A stretch of DNA of 64,000 bases from an uncultured Nostoc sp. (GTDB lineage: Bacteria; Cyanobacteriota; Cyanobacteriia; Cyanobacteriales; Nostocaceae), in the NCBI RefSeq assembly GCF_937863485.1, contig NZ_CALMFY010000057.1, positions 76,777 to 140,776 on the forward strand. The letters run 5' to 3'. The notes under the pieces are model-generated. The model made no database searches and had not been told where the DNA came from. It saw nothing but the letters and a program-made list of their open reading frames with translations. Below, one piece after another: positions 46,029 to 54,035 of the stretch. The position numbers and the translations under genes were made by a program. How positions within the stretch are numbered: the first letter of the stretch is position 1; each line of letters opens with the position of its first letter.

Positions 46029-46973
46029 TCAAGCTGGATGAACGACTTGCAAAACCAGCTTGCCGCGTGGATGTCCGTGCTGGCTAACTTCCTGTGCTTT
46101 AGCGGCTTCTGCCAGTTCAAAAACTTGCTCAATAGACGCTTTTATCTGTCCGTCATCAATCAATTGAGCAATCTGCTGGAGCTGGGAATTTGCTCTGAGA
46201 TTGGCGAAAACAGGAACCGCTTTAATGCCCTGCGGAATGCCTGATTCAGGCACACCAAGTGTCGAAACTAAAACGCCACCGGGACGAATGATTTGCCACG
46301 ATCGCGCTTGCGTTTCTCCACCAACCAAATCAAGCACCACATCTACATCTTTTAGCTGCTGTTCAAACGGTTGACTCGCATAGTCGATCACCTGATCGGC
46401 ACCCAGGTTTCTCAGATCATCAAGGTTCGCTGCCGATGCCGTTGCAATGACTCGTGCGCTCTTCCACTTGGCAAGCTGAATTGCATAGCGACCTACTCCA
46501 CCCGCGCCACCATGAATCAGAACACTCTGCTCTGGCTGGAGATTTGCACCATCAAACAATGCTTGCCATGCGGTCATTGCCACGATTGGGATAGAAGCTG
46601 CGTGAATATAGTCGAGCGTTTTCGGCTTCGGGGCGATCGCGTCTGCATAGCCCACTGCATACTCGGCATAGGCTCCCGAAAGCGCCATGTTTGCTGTTCC
46701 ATAAACCGCTTGTCCTGGTTGCAGTGTGGTGACACCATCGCCCACACTTGCAACAACACCAGCCACATCAGCGCCAGCAATCACGGGCAGCGAATAATCA
46801 AAGACTTGTTGGAAAAAGCCTTCACGAATCTTCCAATCGATTGGGTTTACGCCTGCTGCATACACTTGAATGAGGACTTGCCCTGCTTGCGGTTCAGGAC
46901 GGGGTACTTCGTCGTACTTGAGGTTTTCAGCCCCGCCGTAAGCATGAATTCGGATTGCTTTCATCGTTGCCAT
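46029..46973 (-). CDS. NADP-dependent quinone-oxidoreductase-like MDR protein
   Basis: A 314-residue zinc-independent MDR enzyme: GroES-like fold with AAGVNPIDWKIREG and AGADVAGVVASVGDGV, then the Rossmann motif IHGGAGGVGRYAIQLAK (AxxGVG), as in quinone oxidoreductases and enone reductases. Probable NADPH-dependent reduction of quinones or alpha,beta-unsaturated carbonyls. Start at 46973, or at the ATG nine bases on (MKAIRIHAYGG). On the same strand as the aldehyde dehydrogenase, 317 bases away. Confidence 0.9.
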   Translation of the reverse strand: MATMKAIRIHAYGGAENLKYDEVPRPEPQAGQVLIQVYAAGVNPIDWKIREGFFQQVFDYSLPVIAGADVAGVVASVGDGVTTLQPGQAVYGTANMALSGAYAEYAVGYADAIAPKPKTLDYIHAASIPIVAMTAWQALFDGANLQPEQSVLIHGGAGGVGRYAIQLAKWKSARVIATASAANLDDLRNLGADQVIDYASQPFEQQLKDVDVVLDLVGGETQARSWQIIRPGGVLVSTLGVPESGIPQGIKAVPVFANLRANSQLQQIAQLIDDGQIKASIEQVFELAEAAKAQEVSQHGHPRGKLVLQVVHPA

Positions 46974-47138
46974 TGTGACGTCCTCCTGTGAATAAAATGG
47001 ATCGGCATTTCATCAATCACTGGCGATCAAAATTTTGAATGTTACCAAGAAAAAGATTCGTAGTCGCTTGGAATGCTGAACTGCGATCGCGCTGTTTCAG
47101 CGTTAAACCCTTACTTACCTACTGAGTAATTACAATTC

Positions 47139-48452
47139 CTACTCTGTTAACGATCCATCGACATATTGCTGACCACCGATCGTAATGAATTCAACTGTGC
47201 TGGCTGGAGCAGCGAAATCCAATGAGGTAATTTCCTCTCTTTGAGCCTCGACTCGACCCAGTACAATGATCTCTTTTCCACTTGTGCCCGGTTTGAGACT
47301 CAGGGCGTGCGCGTCAAGCTGTACGACCACGCCACGCACCAAACTGTTACCCCTACCACCTTTTGTGATCACGTCCCCCAGCACGAGGATATTGCCAAAT
47401 GGTTTACTGGTCTGTATCCCGATCGAGCCATTGCCATGAGTGGTAATGCTTTTGAATTCTGCATAAGCCAAGGTTCCATCGTATAGATTGAACCCCCGCG
47501 CCCCTTCGCCATAGGTCGCCAGGTCGCCTTGCACAATCAGAGTCTGTAAATCTCCGAAATTCACGAATCCGATTCCACTGGTTCCATGAGATATGATGGA
47601 CTGCCGAGCAAGCCAAAGACGAACATTGCCCCAGTTATCCAACACCATGTCATTTGTCCCGTAAGTTGTTACAGGACTGTTATTGATCACTTGTTGAGCC
47701 TTCACGCCTGAGCCAACGAACACCCCGCCTGAGATCAGATTGCCAGTACCAGCCGGGATATTGCCATTAGTATGGATTTCGCCTGTGGTCAATAATTTAA
47801 GGTCAATCATGCCACCAGGAGAACTGGGCGCTGGTCCACTTTGAGGATCGGCGTTTGCAGGAACAGTCATGCCGCCAAAAATAAAGATGCCGCTACCCCT
47901 CAACGGCACATCTCGCGTTCCCCCTGAGAGGTTTTCAGCACGCAGTGTCCAGCGACTTTGGGGATCGGTACAGCGGTTGTAGATCGTTAGGGAACCCGGA
48001 ACGACCTCTACGCCGTAACCAACTGGACGATGCAGCGCTGAGGTGCTGTCGCCGTCATACACTTGAACGTCAGTGAGCACAAGGTCAGCGGTGATCACAA
48101 TACTAGATTCCAAGTGCAGTCGACCGTAGACGACGAGATGCTGCAACTTGAGTTGTCCAAGGGTAGTCGTTGCCGATTCCAGACTGAGCGTTAATCGGCT
48201 CGGATCTGATCGGAGGGTTAGGTTCTGGAGGGTGTTATTTGCCGTGAGCGCTACCCCGTCTGAATCTGGCTTAAAGACCAATTCTGCGTCAGAAGTTGTA
48301 CCCACCAAACTTGAGCCTTCAAGAAGTGTAAATTTCTCTAAGTCATGAAAGCGACCAGCCACCTCGATTACAACATGTGTACGTTGAACCGCTTCAGCCA
48401 GAGAAGCTGCATCCTCAACGACTACATGAGTGCCAACTGTGCTATGTGCCAT
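47139..48452 (-). CDS. right-handed beta-helix-like protein, unknown
   Basis: A 437-residue protein with repeating strands of G, V, N and T (GDVITKGGRGNSLV, GDLATYGEGARGFNLYDG, GNVRLWLARQSIISHGTSGIGF) and an opening like pectate-lyase-type folds. No signal peptide, membrane segment or catalytic motif of pectate lyases could be pointed to. It lies in the catabolic-looking cluster between the MDR protein and a SnoaL-like gene. Function unknown; a binding or surface scaffold is only a guess. Confidence 0.65.
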   Translation of the reverse strand: MAHSTVGTHVVVEDAASLAEAVQRTHVVIEVAGRFHDLEKFTLLEGSSLVGTTSDAELVFKPDSDGVALTANNTLQNLTLRSDPSRLTLSLESATTTLGQLKLQHLVVYGRLHLESSIVITADLVLTDVQVYDGDSTSALHRPVGYGVEVVPGSLTIYNRCTDPQSRWTLRAENLSGGTRDVPLRGSGIFIFGGMTVPANADPQSGPAPSSPGGMIDLKLLTTGEIHTNGNIPAGTGNLISGGVFVGSGVKAQQVINNSPVTTYGTNDMVLDNWGNVRLWLARQSIISHGTSGIGFVNFGDLQTLIVQGDLATYGEGARGFNLYDGTLAYAEFKSITTHGNGSIGIQTSKPFGNILVLGDVITKGGRGNSLVRGVVVQLDAHALSLKPGTSGKEIIVLGRVEAQREEITSLDFAAPASTVEFITIGGQQYVDGSLTE

Positions 48453-48522
48453 AAACGACTCCCATCAGTGGTTGAATTTACCTCACTCACAACACAACGG
48501 TTTACTTGGTGTTGAACCTTGA

Positions 48523-48594
48523 GTAGGTTGAGTTTTATGGTTCAACCCAACGCTTCCAAGGACGTTGGGTTTCGCGAAGCTCCACTTAACCTAC
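48523..48594. repeat. nested palindromic dispersed repeat
   Basis: Outer arms GTAGGTT (48523-48529) and AACCTAC (48588-48594); inner arms AACCCAACG (48544-48552) and CGTTGGGTT (48563-48571). A similar GTTGGGTT pair appears near 7750-7795. Confidence 0.7.
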
Positions 48595-48607
48595 AAAAGT
48601 CTGACTA

Positions 48608-49096
48608 TCAGGACGCTTTGAAGGTGATGTCTGCCTGATCGAGGAAGGGCTGGAACAAGTCTACCGGCCAGTTGGGATCGCTCTTGGAGGTGCGCTCCAG
48701 ACACTTCCAGACGCCATCGCGACGTTCAAAGATGTCGTCGTAGGTGCCAGTTGAAACGATTCCGACGTGTTCAGCCTTCCAGTACACGAACCATCGCCAG
48801 TGCGCTTCGGCTCTGTCACCCGATCCGGAAATTTCAAACGCGCCCATAGAGTGGAACCACTTGTCCATCGGGAAGACGCTGTGCGCGTAGTCGAACATCT
48901 GCTTCATGCCCTCAAAACCCTCGAAGGTTGAAGTACGTAGATCGTTGACGTGGAATTTGGCCTCCGGCCAGTAAAGGCGGTTGTAGAGGTCGACCTGCTC
49001 GCGTCCCCAACCCTTGTCGATACATCGCTGATGCATGTTCAACTGCTCGAAGATGGTAAAGCGGTCGATCACCGTGAGTTCATTGTTCTGAGACAT
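48608..49096 (-). CDS. SnoaL-like (NTF2-fold) protein
   Basis: A 162-residue NTF2-like protein: LNMHQRCIDKGWGREQVDLYNRLYW with PEAKFHVND, then FEGFEGMKQMFDYAHSVFP, AEAHWRWFVYWKAEH and a C-terminal VWKCLERTSKSDPNW. Such folds act as small dehydratases, isomerases or as beta-type subunits. A good GGAGAAT ribosome site precedes the ATG. It is the cluster gene nearest to the LysR regulator, which is divergent, and so the likely first target of it. Fairly G+C-rich. Confidence 0.82.
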   Translation of the reverse strand: MSQNNELTVIDRFTIFEQLNMHQRCIDKGWGREQVDLYNRLYWPEAKFHVNDLRTSTFEGFEGMKQMFDYAHSVFPMDKWFHSMGAFEISGSGDRAEAHWRWFVYWKAEHVGIVSTGTYDDIFERRDGVWKCLERTSKSDPNWPVDLFQPFLDQADITFKAS

Positions 49097-49327
49097 TGAA
49101 ATTCTCCTCTACGTTGAAATTCTTGCGGGCGGTCGACGAGTTGATAGTGTTCTAGATTTGTTGTTAAGACTCCTGAAACGTCCAATGCATAAATTCTTCA
49201 GTCATAGCTATTTACTTACCTAGCTATTTGATGCTGCCGTCTTCCTCAAATTACATTCATTTCTCATCGTTGTACAAGTATCATTTTGTTGATGCTATGT
49301 TTCTTCTTAGGAAACTTTAGAACTACG

Positions 49328-50233
49328 ATGGACACCTTAACGAGCATGAAAGTATTGCTTCAGGTGGTGGAATCGGGAAGTTTTGTGACAGCCGCCGAGC
49401 GGCTCAACTTATCCACAGCCATGACCAGCAAGCATGTGATGCATTTGGAACGAAACCTTGGCGCACGTTTGTTGAATCGAACCAGCCGACACTTAAGCCT
49501 AACCGAGGCCGGAAGGGTCTATTATGAGCAATGCCGGGAAATGCTTGATAAATTGGAAATGGTGGAGGCAGCGGTGAGGCAATCAGCCGTTGTTGCGCGT
49601 GGCGTACTCAAGATCAGCGCCCCAGTTTGGTTTGCTAACCCGTTATTCACTAAAGCCTTAGCGAAGTACCGCTCTCGCTATCCAGACGTTTTGCTAGATC
49701 TGAATTTGAATGATCGGTTGGTGGACTTGGTGAAAGAAGGATTTGACTTGGCGTTACGTGTCACCCCTGAGGAACCCAGTTCTTCACTGCTCACGCGACG
49801 CATTTGCCCAATTCAACTCATGTTGGTTGGCTCAACTGACTATTTGCAAAGAAATGGATATCCAAAAACTCCCAACGAACTGTCGAAGCATGTAAGCATC
49901 AGTTATTACTACTCGCAGTTTGCCGATGAGATACTCTTTGAGGATTCTAACGGGCGGGAGACAGTCAAACTGCCAGTCTCGATCCGCTCCAACAACACTA
50001 CTATGCTGTATCAGGCAACCTTAGCCGGTATGGGGTTGGCGGTTTTGCCAAAGTGGTTGATTGAAGATGATCTTACCAGCCAACGATTGGAGGTGCTGAA
50101 GCTAGACTACACGTTGGCAACCTCATCTCTTTATGCTGTCTATACGAATCAGCGATACCTATCACCCAAAATAAGTACTTTCGTAGATTTTCTAGCTGAA
50201 CATTTTTCTGGCATCACCGAAAGCTTTGATTAA
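49328..50233 (+). CDS. LysR-family transcriptional regulator
   Basis: A 301-residue regulator. Winged helix at residues 1-60 (MKVLLQVVESGSFVTAAERL, NLSTAMTSKHVMHLE), linker helix and a periplasmic-binding-like effector domain from about residue 90 (LKISAPVWFANPLF..., LDLNLNDRLVDLVKEGFDLALR). Start placed at the ATG at 49328; a longer frame from 49286 is less typical. It points away from the 48608-40660 cluster, the classic layout for a LysR activator and its targets. The effector is unknown. Confidence 0.9.
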   Translation: MDTLTSMKVLLQVVESGSFVTAAERLNLSTAMTSKHVMHLERNLGARLLNRTSRHLSLTEAGRVYYEQCREMLDKLEMVEAAVRQSAVVARGVLKISAPVWFANPLFTKALAKYRSRYPDVLLDLNLNDRLVDLVKEGFDLALRVTPEEPSSSLLTRRICPIQLMLVGSTDYLQRNGYPKTPNELSKHVSISYYYSQFADEILFEDSNGRETVKLPVSIRSNNTTMLYQATLAGMGLAVLPKWLIEDDLTSQRLEVLKLDYTLATSSLYAVYTNQRYLSPKISTFVDFLAEHFSGITESFD

Positions 50234-50964
50234 ATTTGTCCTTGAGGATTTGTACTCGTAGTGTCACAGTAATGGTTATAGTGTTGGCTTACTCGTCTCT
50301 GAAAGTATTTCATGAAGGAGCTTCGCTCTTTCTACCTACAAAAACTTTTTGGATAACCGTACATCATTCCCCTCTGCTCTGCCGGCGAGCGCCTGACCAA
50401 TGCCATTACTGCTATACGGGCATTAAAAGCTGTAATTCTTATTCCATATAGCGAGTAGCTTTTCTTAGTGCCATTCGATGCACAATATGGACAGTTCATC
50501 CCTTAATTATGCAACGCCTAATTTTTTAAGTTCCTTAAAATAGTTAGTAATTAGATAACACTCGCCAAAAATGAGAAGTAAGCTACATAATTCGTAATTA
50601 AATTAGTTTAGGATTTATTTACAACTAATTCAAGACCACCAATTTGACAATTTGGTGAGGCAGCATGGTCTTCTCATATTGGCAGAGGCTAGCGCCTGCC
50701 GTAAAATGCCCGTTCGCCGCAAGGCGTCCCGGCAAGAGTTGGGCTGTAAGGGGTTTCACCCATGAGTGACTGCCGTTAGCGTAGCGCTAGCGAGGAACGA
50801 GCGTCACACGTGGGGTGTGGTGAAACGCCCGTAAATACAAATTAAGGTCTTCTCTACAAGACGCTTTGCGTAGCAAGATCCCCGTAGGGTATGTAGCGGG
50901 GTGTAGCCCATTAGGAATTAGTAATTAGTTAAATAGCTCAATCGCATCAGCTAACCGATTCTAA
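50234..50964. other. repeat-dense intergenic region
   Basis: No gene supported. Between 50745 and 50835 GGGTTTCACCC and GGTGAAACGCCC form distant arms around a palindromic GTTAGCGTAGCGCTAGCG core, and a further dispersed repeat (about 50852-50910, TCTTCTCTACAAGACGC...) follows. These look like several small dispersed repeats inserted next to each other. Confidence 0.55.
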
Positions 50965-52416
50965 ATGTTAGTAAATAATGATTTGCAAGACCGATGGATT
51001 CCTCGCTATTTCAGATTAGCGATCGCGAATATGCTCTCCAATTTAATGGTACCGCTGTCTGGAATGGTTAGCGTTTCCTTTTTAGGACACTTGCAAGACA
51101 TTCGTCATTTAGCTGGCGTTGCACTGGCGACGGTTGTGTTTAATTACTTCTATCGAGCATTGAATTTTTTGCGTCTCTCTGTCACCGGCACGACTGCCCA
51201 GGCGACTGGAAGAAATGATCAAGTTGTGTTTAATTACTTCTATCGAGCATTGAATTTTTTGCGTCTCTCTGTCACCGGCACGACTGCCCAGGCGACTGGA
51301 AGAAATGATCAAGAGGAAGTGCTGCTGCTAGGCTTACGGAATGTTTTAATTGCTCTGGGCTTGGGATTTGTTGTTTTGCTCCTGCAATACCCACTGCGAG
51401 AGTTGGGGTTTATTGTTTTAAACAATACTCCAGAGGTGAAAGCGGCTGCGGTGGACTACTTCAACACGCGGATTTGGGGTGTACCTGCGGTTCTGGTGAA
51501 TATGGTGCTGTTCGGCTGGTTGATGGGGCGTGAACAGAGCCAGAAAGTCTTAGTCTTGTCAGTTTTTGGCAACGTCGTCAACATCATCTTGAGTTACCAG
51601 ATGATTCTGCGAGCAGGTTTGGAAAGCATGGGAGCAGGCTTGGCACAAGCTTTGAGCCAATTTCTGATGATGATGCTAGGACTAATTTGGGTCAAGAGTG
51701 AAATCCAGTGGCAAGAGATCCGTGCCGTCGCGCCTCAGCTTTGGGACAAATCTGCCTGGAATGAGACTTTTGCCCTAAGTCGGGATCTCTTTATACGGAC
51801 ACTGGCGATCGGGTTTACCTTTTGGGCTTTTACCAATCTGTTTGCTGGGATGGGAAGAATCGCCTTTGCGGAAAATGTCTTGCTGATTGAGTTCATGACG
51901 CTAGGGATTCAAATACTCAATGGCTTGTCTTATGCAACGGAAACCTTGACGGGCAACTTTCATGGCACAAAGGAGCAGGGGCAGATGGTGCCACTGCTTG
52001 GCGTTTCTATAGGCGTGACTCTGATGTTTGCAGTCATCATGTCCCTTACCTGCATCCTGTTTCCGCAAACTGTATTTGGACTACTCACAAATCATACGGA
52101 AATAACCACTCACATTGATCCCTACATTCCCTGGCTAATGAGCGTGCTGGGGCTGTATGCGTTTGCCGTCTCAATTGAAGCTTATTTCTTTGGTTTGGCA
52201 GAAGGATTAATCCTCCGCAATGCGGCTTTTATCGCAACTGGGCTAGGGTTTATTCCCACAGCAGCCCTGGCTTGGAAGTTGCAGAGTGTTCATCTGTTGT
52301 GGTTGGCAATGTCTTTGTTCATCGTGACTAGAATTGCAGTGCAGGGAATTCAGATCCCTAGAACCTTGAAACTAGCGGCAGAGGATATTCCTCCTGCTGA
52401 AAAGACTCAATGCTAG
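50965..52416 (+). CDS. MATE-family efflux transporter with internal duplication
   Basis: A 483-residue multi-helix transporter of the MATE/DinF group, which exports drugs or metabolites by H+ or Na+ exchange. Twelve-helix pattern with SNLMVPLSGMVSVSFLGHL at the start, NTRIWGVPAVLVNMVLFGWL, and a second half from about residue 265. Residues 57-86 and 87-116 are identical, so a helix-loop block is doubled; without it the protein has the usual ~450 residues. The extra helix pair would disturb topology, so the product may be inactive. The ATG has no clear ribosome site. Confidence 0.87.
   Translation: MLVNNDLQDRWIPRYFRLAIANMLSNLMVPLSGMVSVSFLGHLQDIRHLAGVALATVVFNYFYRALNFLRLSVTGTTAQATGRNDQVVFNYFYRALNFLRLSVTGTTAQATGRNDQEEVLLLGLRNVLIALGLGFVVLLLQYPLRELGFIVLNNTPEVKAAAVDYFNTRIWGVPAVLVNMVLFGWLMGREQSQKVLVLSVFGNVVNIILSYQMILRAGLESMGAGLAQALSQFLMMMLGLIWVKSEIQWQEIRAVAPQLWDKSAWNETFALSRDLFIRTLAIGFTFWAFTNLFAGMGRIAFAENVLLIEFMTLGIQILNGLSYATETLTGNFHGTKEQGQMVPLLGVSIGVTLMFAVIMSLTCILFPQTVFGLLTNHTEITTHIDPYIPWLMSVLGLYAFAVSIEAYFFGLAEGLILRNAAFIATGLGFIPTAALAWKLQSVHLLWLAMSLFIVTRIAVQGIQIPRTLKLAAEDIPPAEKTQC
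51133..51312 (+). repeat. perfect 90-bp tandem duplication in the MATE gene
   Basis: 51133-51222 and 51223-51312 are identical base for base, giving two copies of a 30-residue block beginning VVFNYFYRALNFLRLSVTG. No mismatch means it is very recent, or an assembly/sequencing artefact. Confidence 0.95.
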
Positions 52417-52481
52417 TAAATCGAAGGCGTAATTTTTCCATTTTACAATCACCTGATTCACAGCATTGTAAACGATTAGTT

Positions 52482-53882
52482 TTAGTTGAGAGCGTTGAAA
52501 ATCACTGGTGCTGAAACTACATTTTTGGCCTCTAACGCAGCTGCAACCCGTAAAATTAACGCTTCATTATATGGTGCTGCTATCAATTGCACACCTAAAG
52601 GTAAGGCATTTTGCCGCTGAATTGGTACTGATAAAACTGGTAAGCCAATAAAAGATAATGGTTGAGTAAATAACCCTAAATGAGGACGGACAAGAATTTC
52701 TTTGCCATCCAAAATCATGGTTTGTTGACCAATTAGCGGTGCGGAAATTGGTGTAGTTGGGGCAAGAATCACATCGACATTTTGCAAGACTTCCCGAACC
52801 CGATCGCGATACCATTTTCTAAACCGTTGGGCTTGGAGATACCAGTTACTAGGAATTAACGCCCCAGCCAAAAAGCGATCGCGTGTCGCTGGATCAAAAT
52901 CTTGAGGACGACATCGCAATTTTTCCAAATGCAGATTTGCACCCTCGCTAGCTGTAATCACAAAAGCTGCTGCACGGGCGCGGTGTGCTTCTGGGATCGT
53001 TACGTATTCAGTGACATTTAAAGCATCAGCTACTTTTTGGACTGCTGCTAAAGCTTCCGATTCTGCGCCTTTAGTGAAATAATCAGCTGCAATCGCAATT
53101 CTTATACTAGAAATATCTTGTTTGAGTTGTGGTAAAACCAATTCAGGCGGACGCTTTGTACAAATTGGATCGCGATCGTCTTCTCCCTGAAGCACATCAA
53201 ACACTGTTGCGATATCCTGCACCGAACGCGCAAAAGGCCCAATGTGGTCAAAACTGCTAGAAAATAAAGCTACCCCAGCCCGAGATAACCTTCCATAAGT
53301 CGGCTTCAAACCAAAAACGCCACACAACGCCGCCGGAACGCGAATTGAACCATTAGTATCAGAGCCCAGCGTCAGCGGTACTAACCCAGCAGCAACAGCC
53401 GCCGCCGAACCACCCGAAGAACCACCAGCAACTCGCTGTAAATCATGGGGGTTATGAGTAGCACCGTAATGGGAGTTTTCCGTTACAAACCCATAGGCAT
53501 ACTCATCCATATTCAAAGCGCCAACCAGCACCGCACCTGCTTGTTTCAGCTTCGCTACTGCGGTTGCATCTTGGGTAGCTGCTGGGTTTTCTGCATTGAT
53601 TTTTGACCCCGCCAGAGTTGTTAAACCAGCGATATCGAAGAGATTTTTCACCGCAAAAGGCACACCAGCCAGCATTCCAGGATTATTCCCTTGGGCAATT
53701 TCCCTGTCAATGCGGGCTGCATCTGTTAAAGCTGTCTTGGCAGTCACAGCCGTAAAACAGTTGAGTTGATGATCCCGCGCTGCTATTCGTGCTAACGCAG
53801 CCTGAGTCACTTCCACCGCGCTAACTTTAGCTTCACGCACAGCAGCTGATATTGTTATGGCATCGGCTGAATCAAAATTCAT
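52482..53882 (-). CDS. AtzE-family amidohydrolase (amidase-signature enzyme)
   Basis: A 466-residue amidase-signature hydrolase. The Ser-Ser-Lys triad is visible: Lys79 (FAVKN), Ser155 (GGSSGGS) and nucleophile Ser179 (GSDTNGSIRVPAA). The DTNGS form and overall pattern fit the AtzE family (1-carboxybiuret hydrolase and relatives in ureide/s-triazine breakdown) rather than GatA. AtzE enzymes need the small partner AtzG (DUF4089); an AtzG-like gene is present at 55965-56153 on the same strand but separated by a kinase gene on the other strand. Substrate in cyanobacteria unknown. Confidence 0.88.
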   Translation of the reverse strand: MNFDSADAITISAAVREAKVSAVEVTQAALARIAARDHQLNCFTAVTAKTALTDAARIDREIAQGNNPGMLAGVPFAVKNLFDIAGLTTLAGSKINAENPAATQDATAVAKLKQAGAVLVGALNMDEYAYGFVTENSHYGATHNPHDLQRVAGGSSGGSAAAVAAGLVPLTLGSDTNGSIRVPAALCGVFGLKPTYGRLSRAGVALFSSSFDHIGPFARSVQDIATVFDVLQGEDDRDPICTKRPPELVLPQLKQDISSIRIAIAADYFTKGAESEALAAVQKVADALNVTEYVTIPEAHRARAAAFVITASEGANLHLEKLRCRPQDFDPATRDRFLAGALIPSNWYLQAQRFRKWYRDRVREVLQNVDVILAPTTPISAPLIGQQTMILDGKEILVRPHLGLFTQPLSFIGLPVLSVPIQRQNALPLGVQLIAAPYNEALILRVAAALEAKNVVSAPVIFNALN

Positions 53883-54035
53883 GCTGGAATATTTAGAGAT
53901 AGCGTATTTAGCTGATTACATCTAAAGAAGGGTATTATACAGAGAAATTGGTATAATACATCAAGTTGATTTGTAAAATGCGGTTAGTAATAATTATGCT
54001 CAAATTCATCAGATTTTTAGGAGTCTAAGATTGTT

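Noticed and set aside
50236-50451. 71-codon frame after the LysR gene
   Set aside because: No family pattern, no ribosome site; region is degraded spacer DNA.
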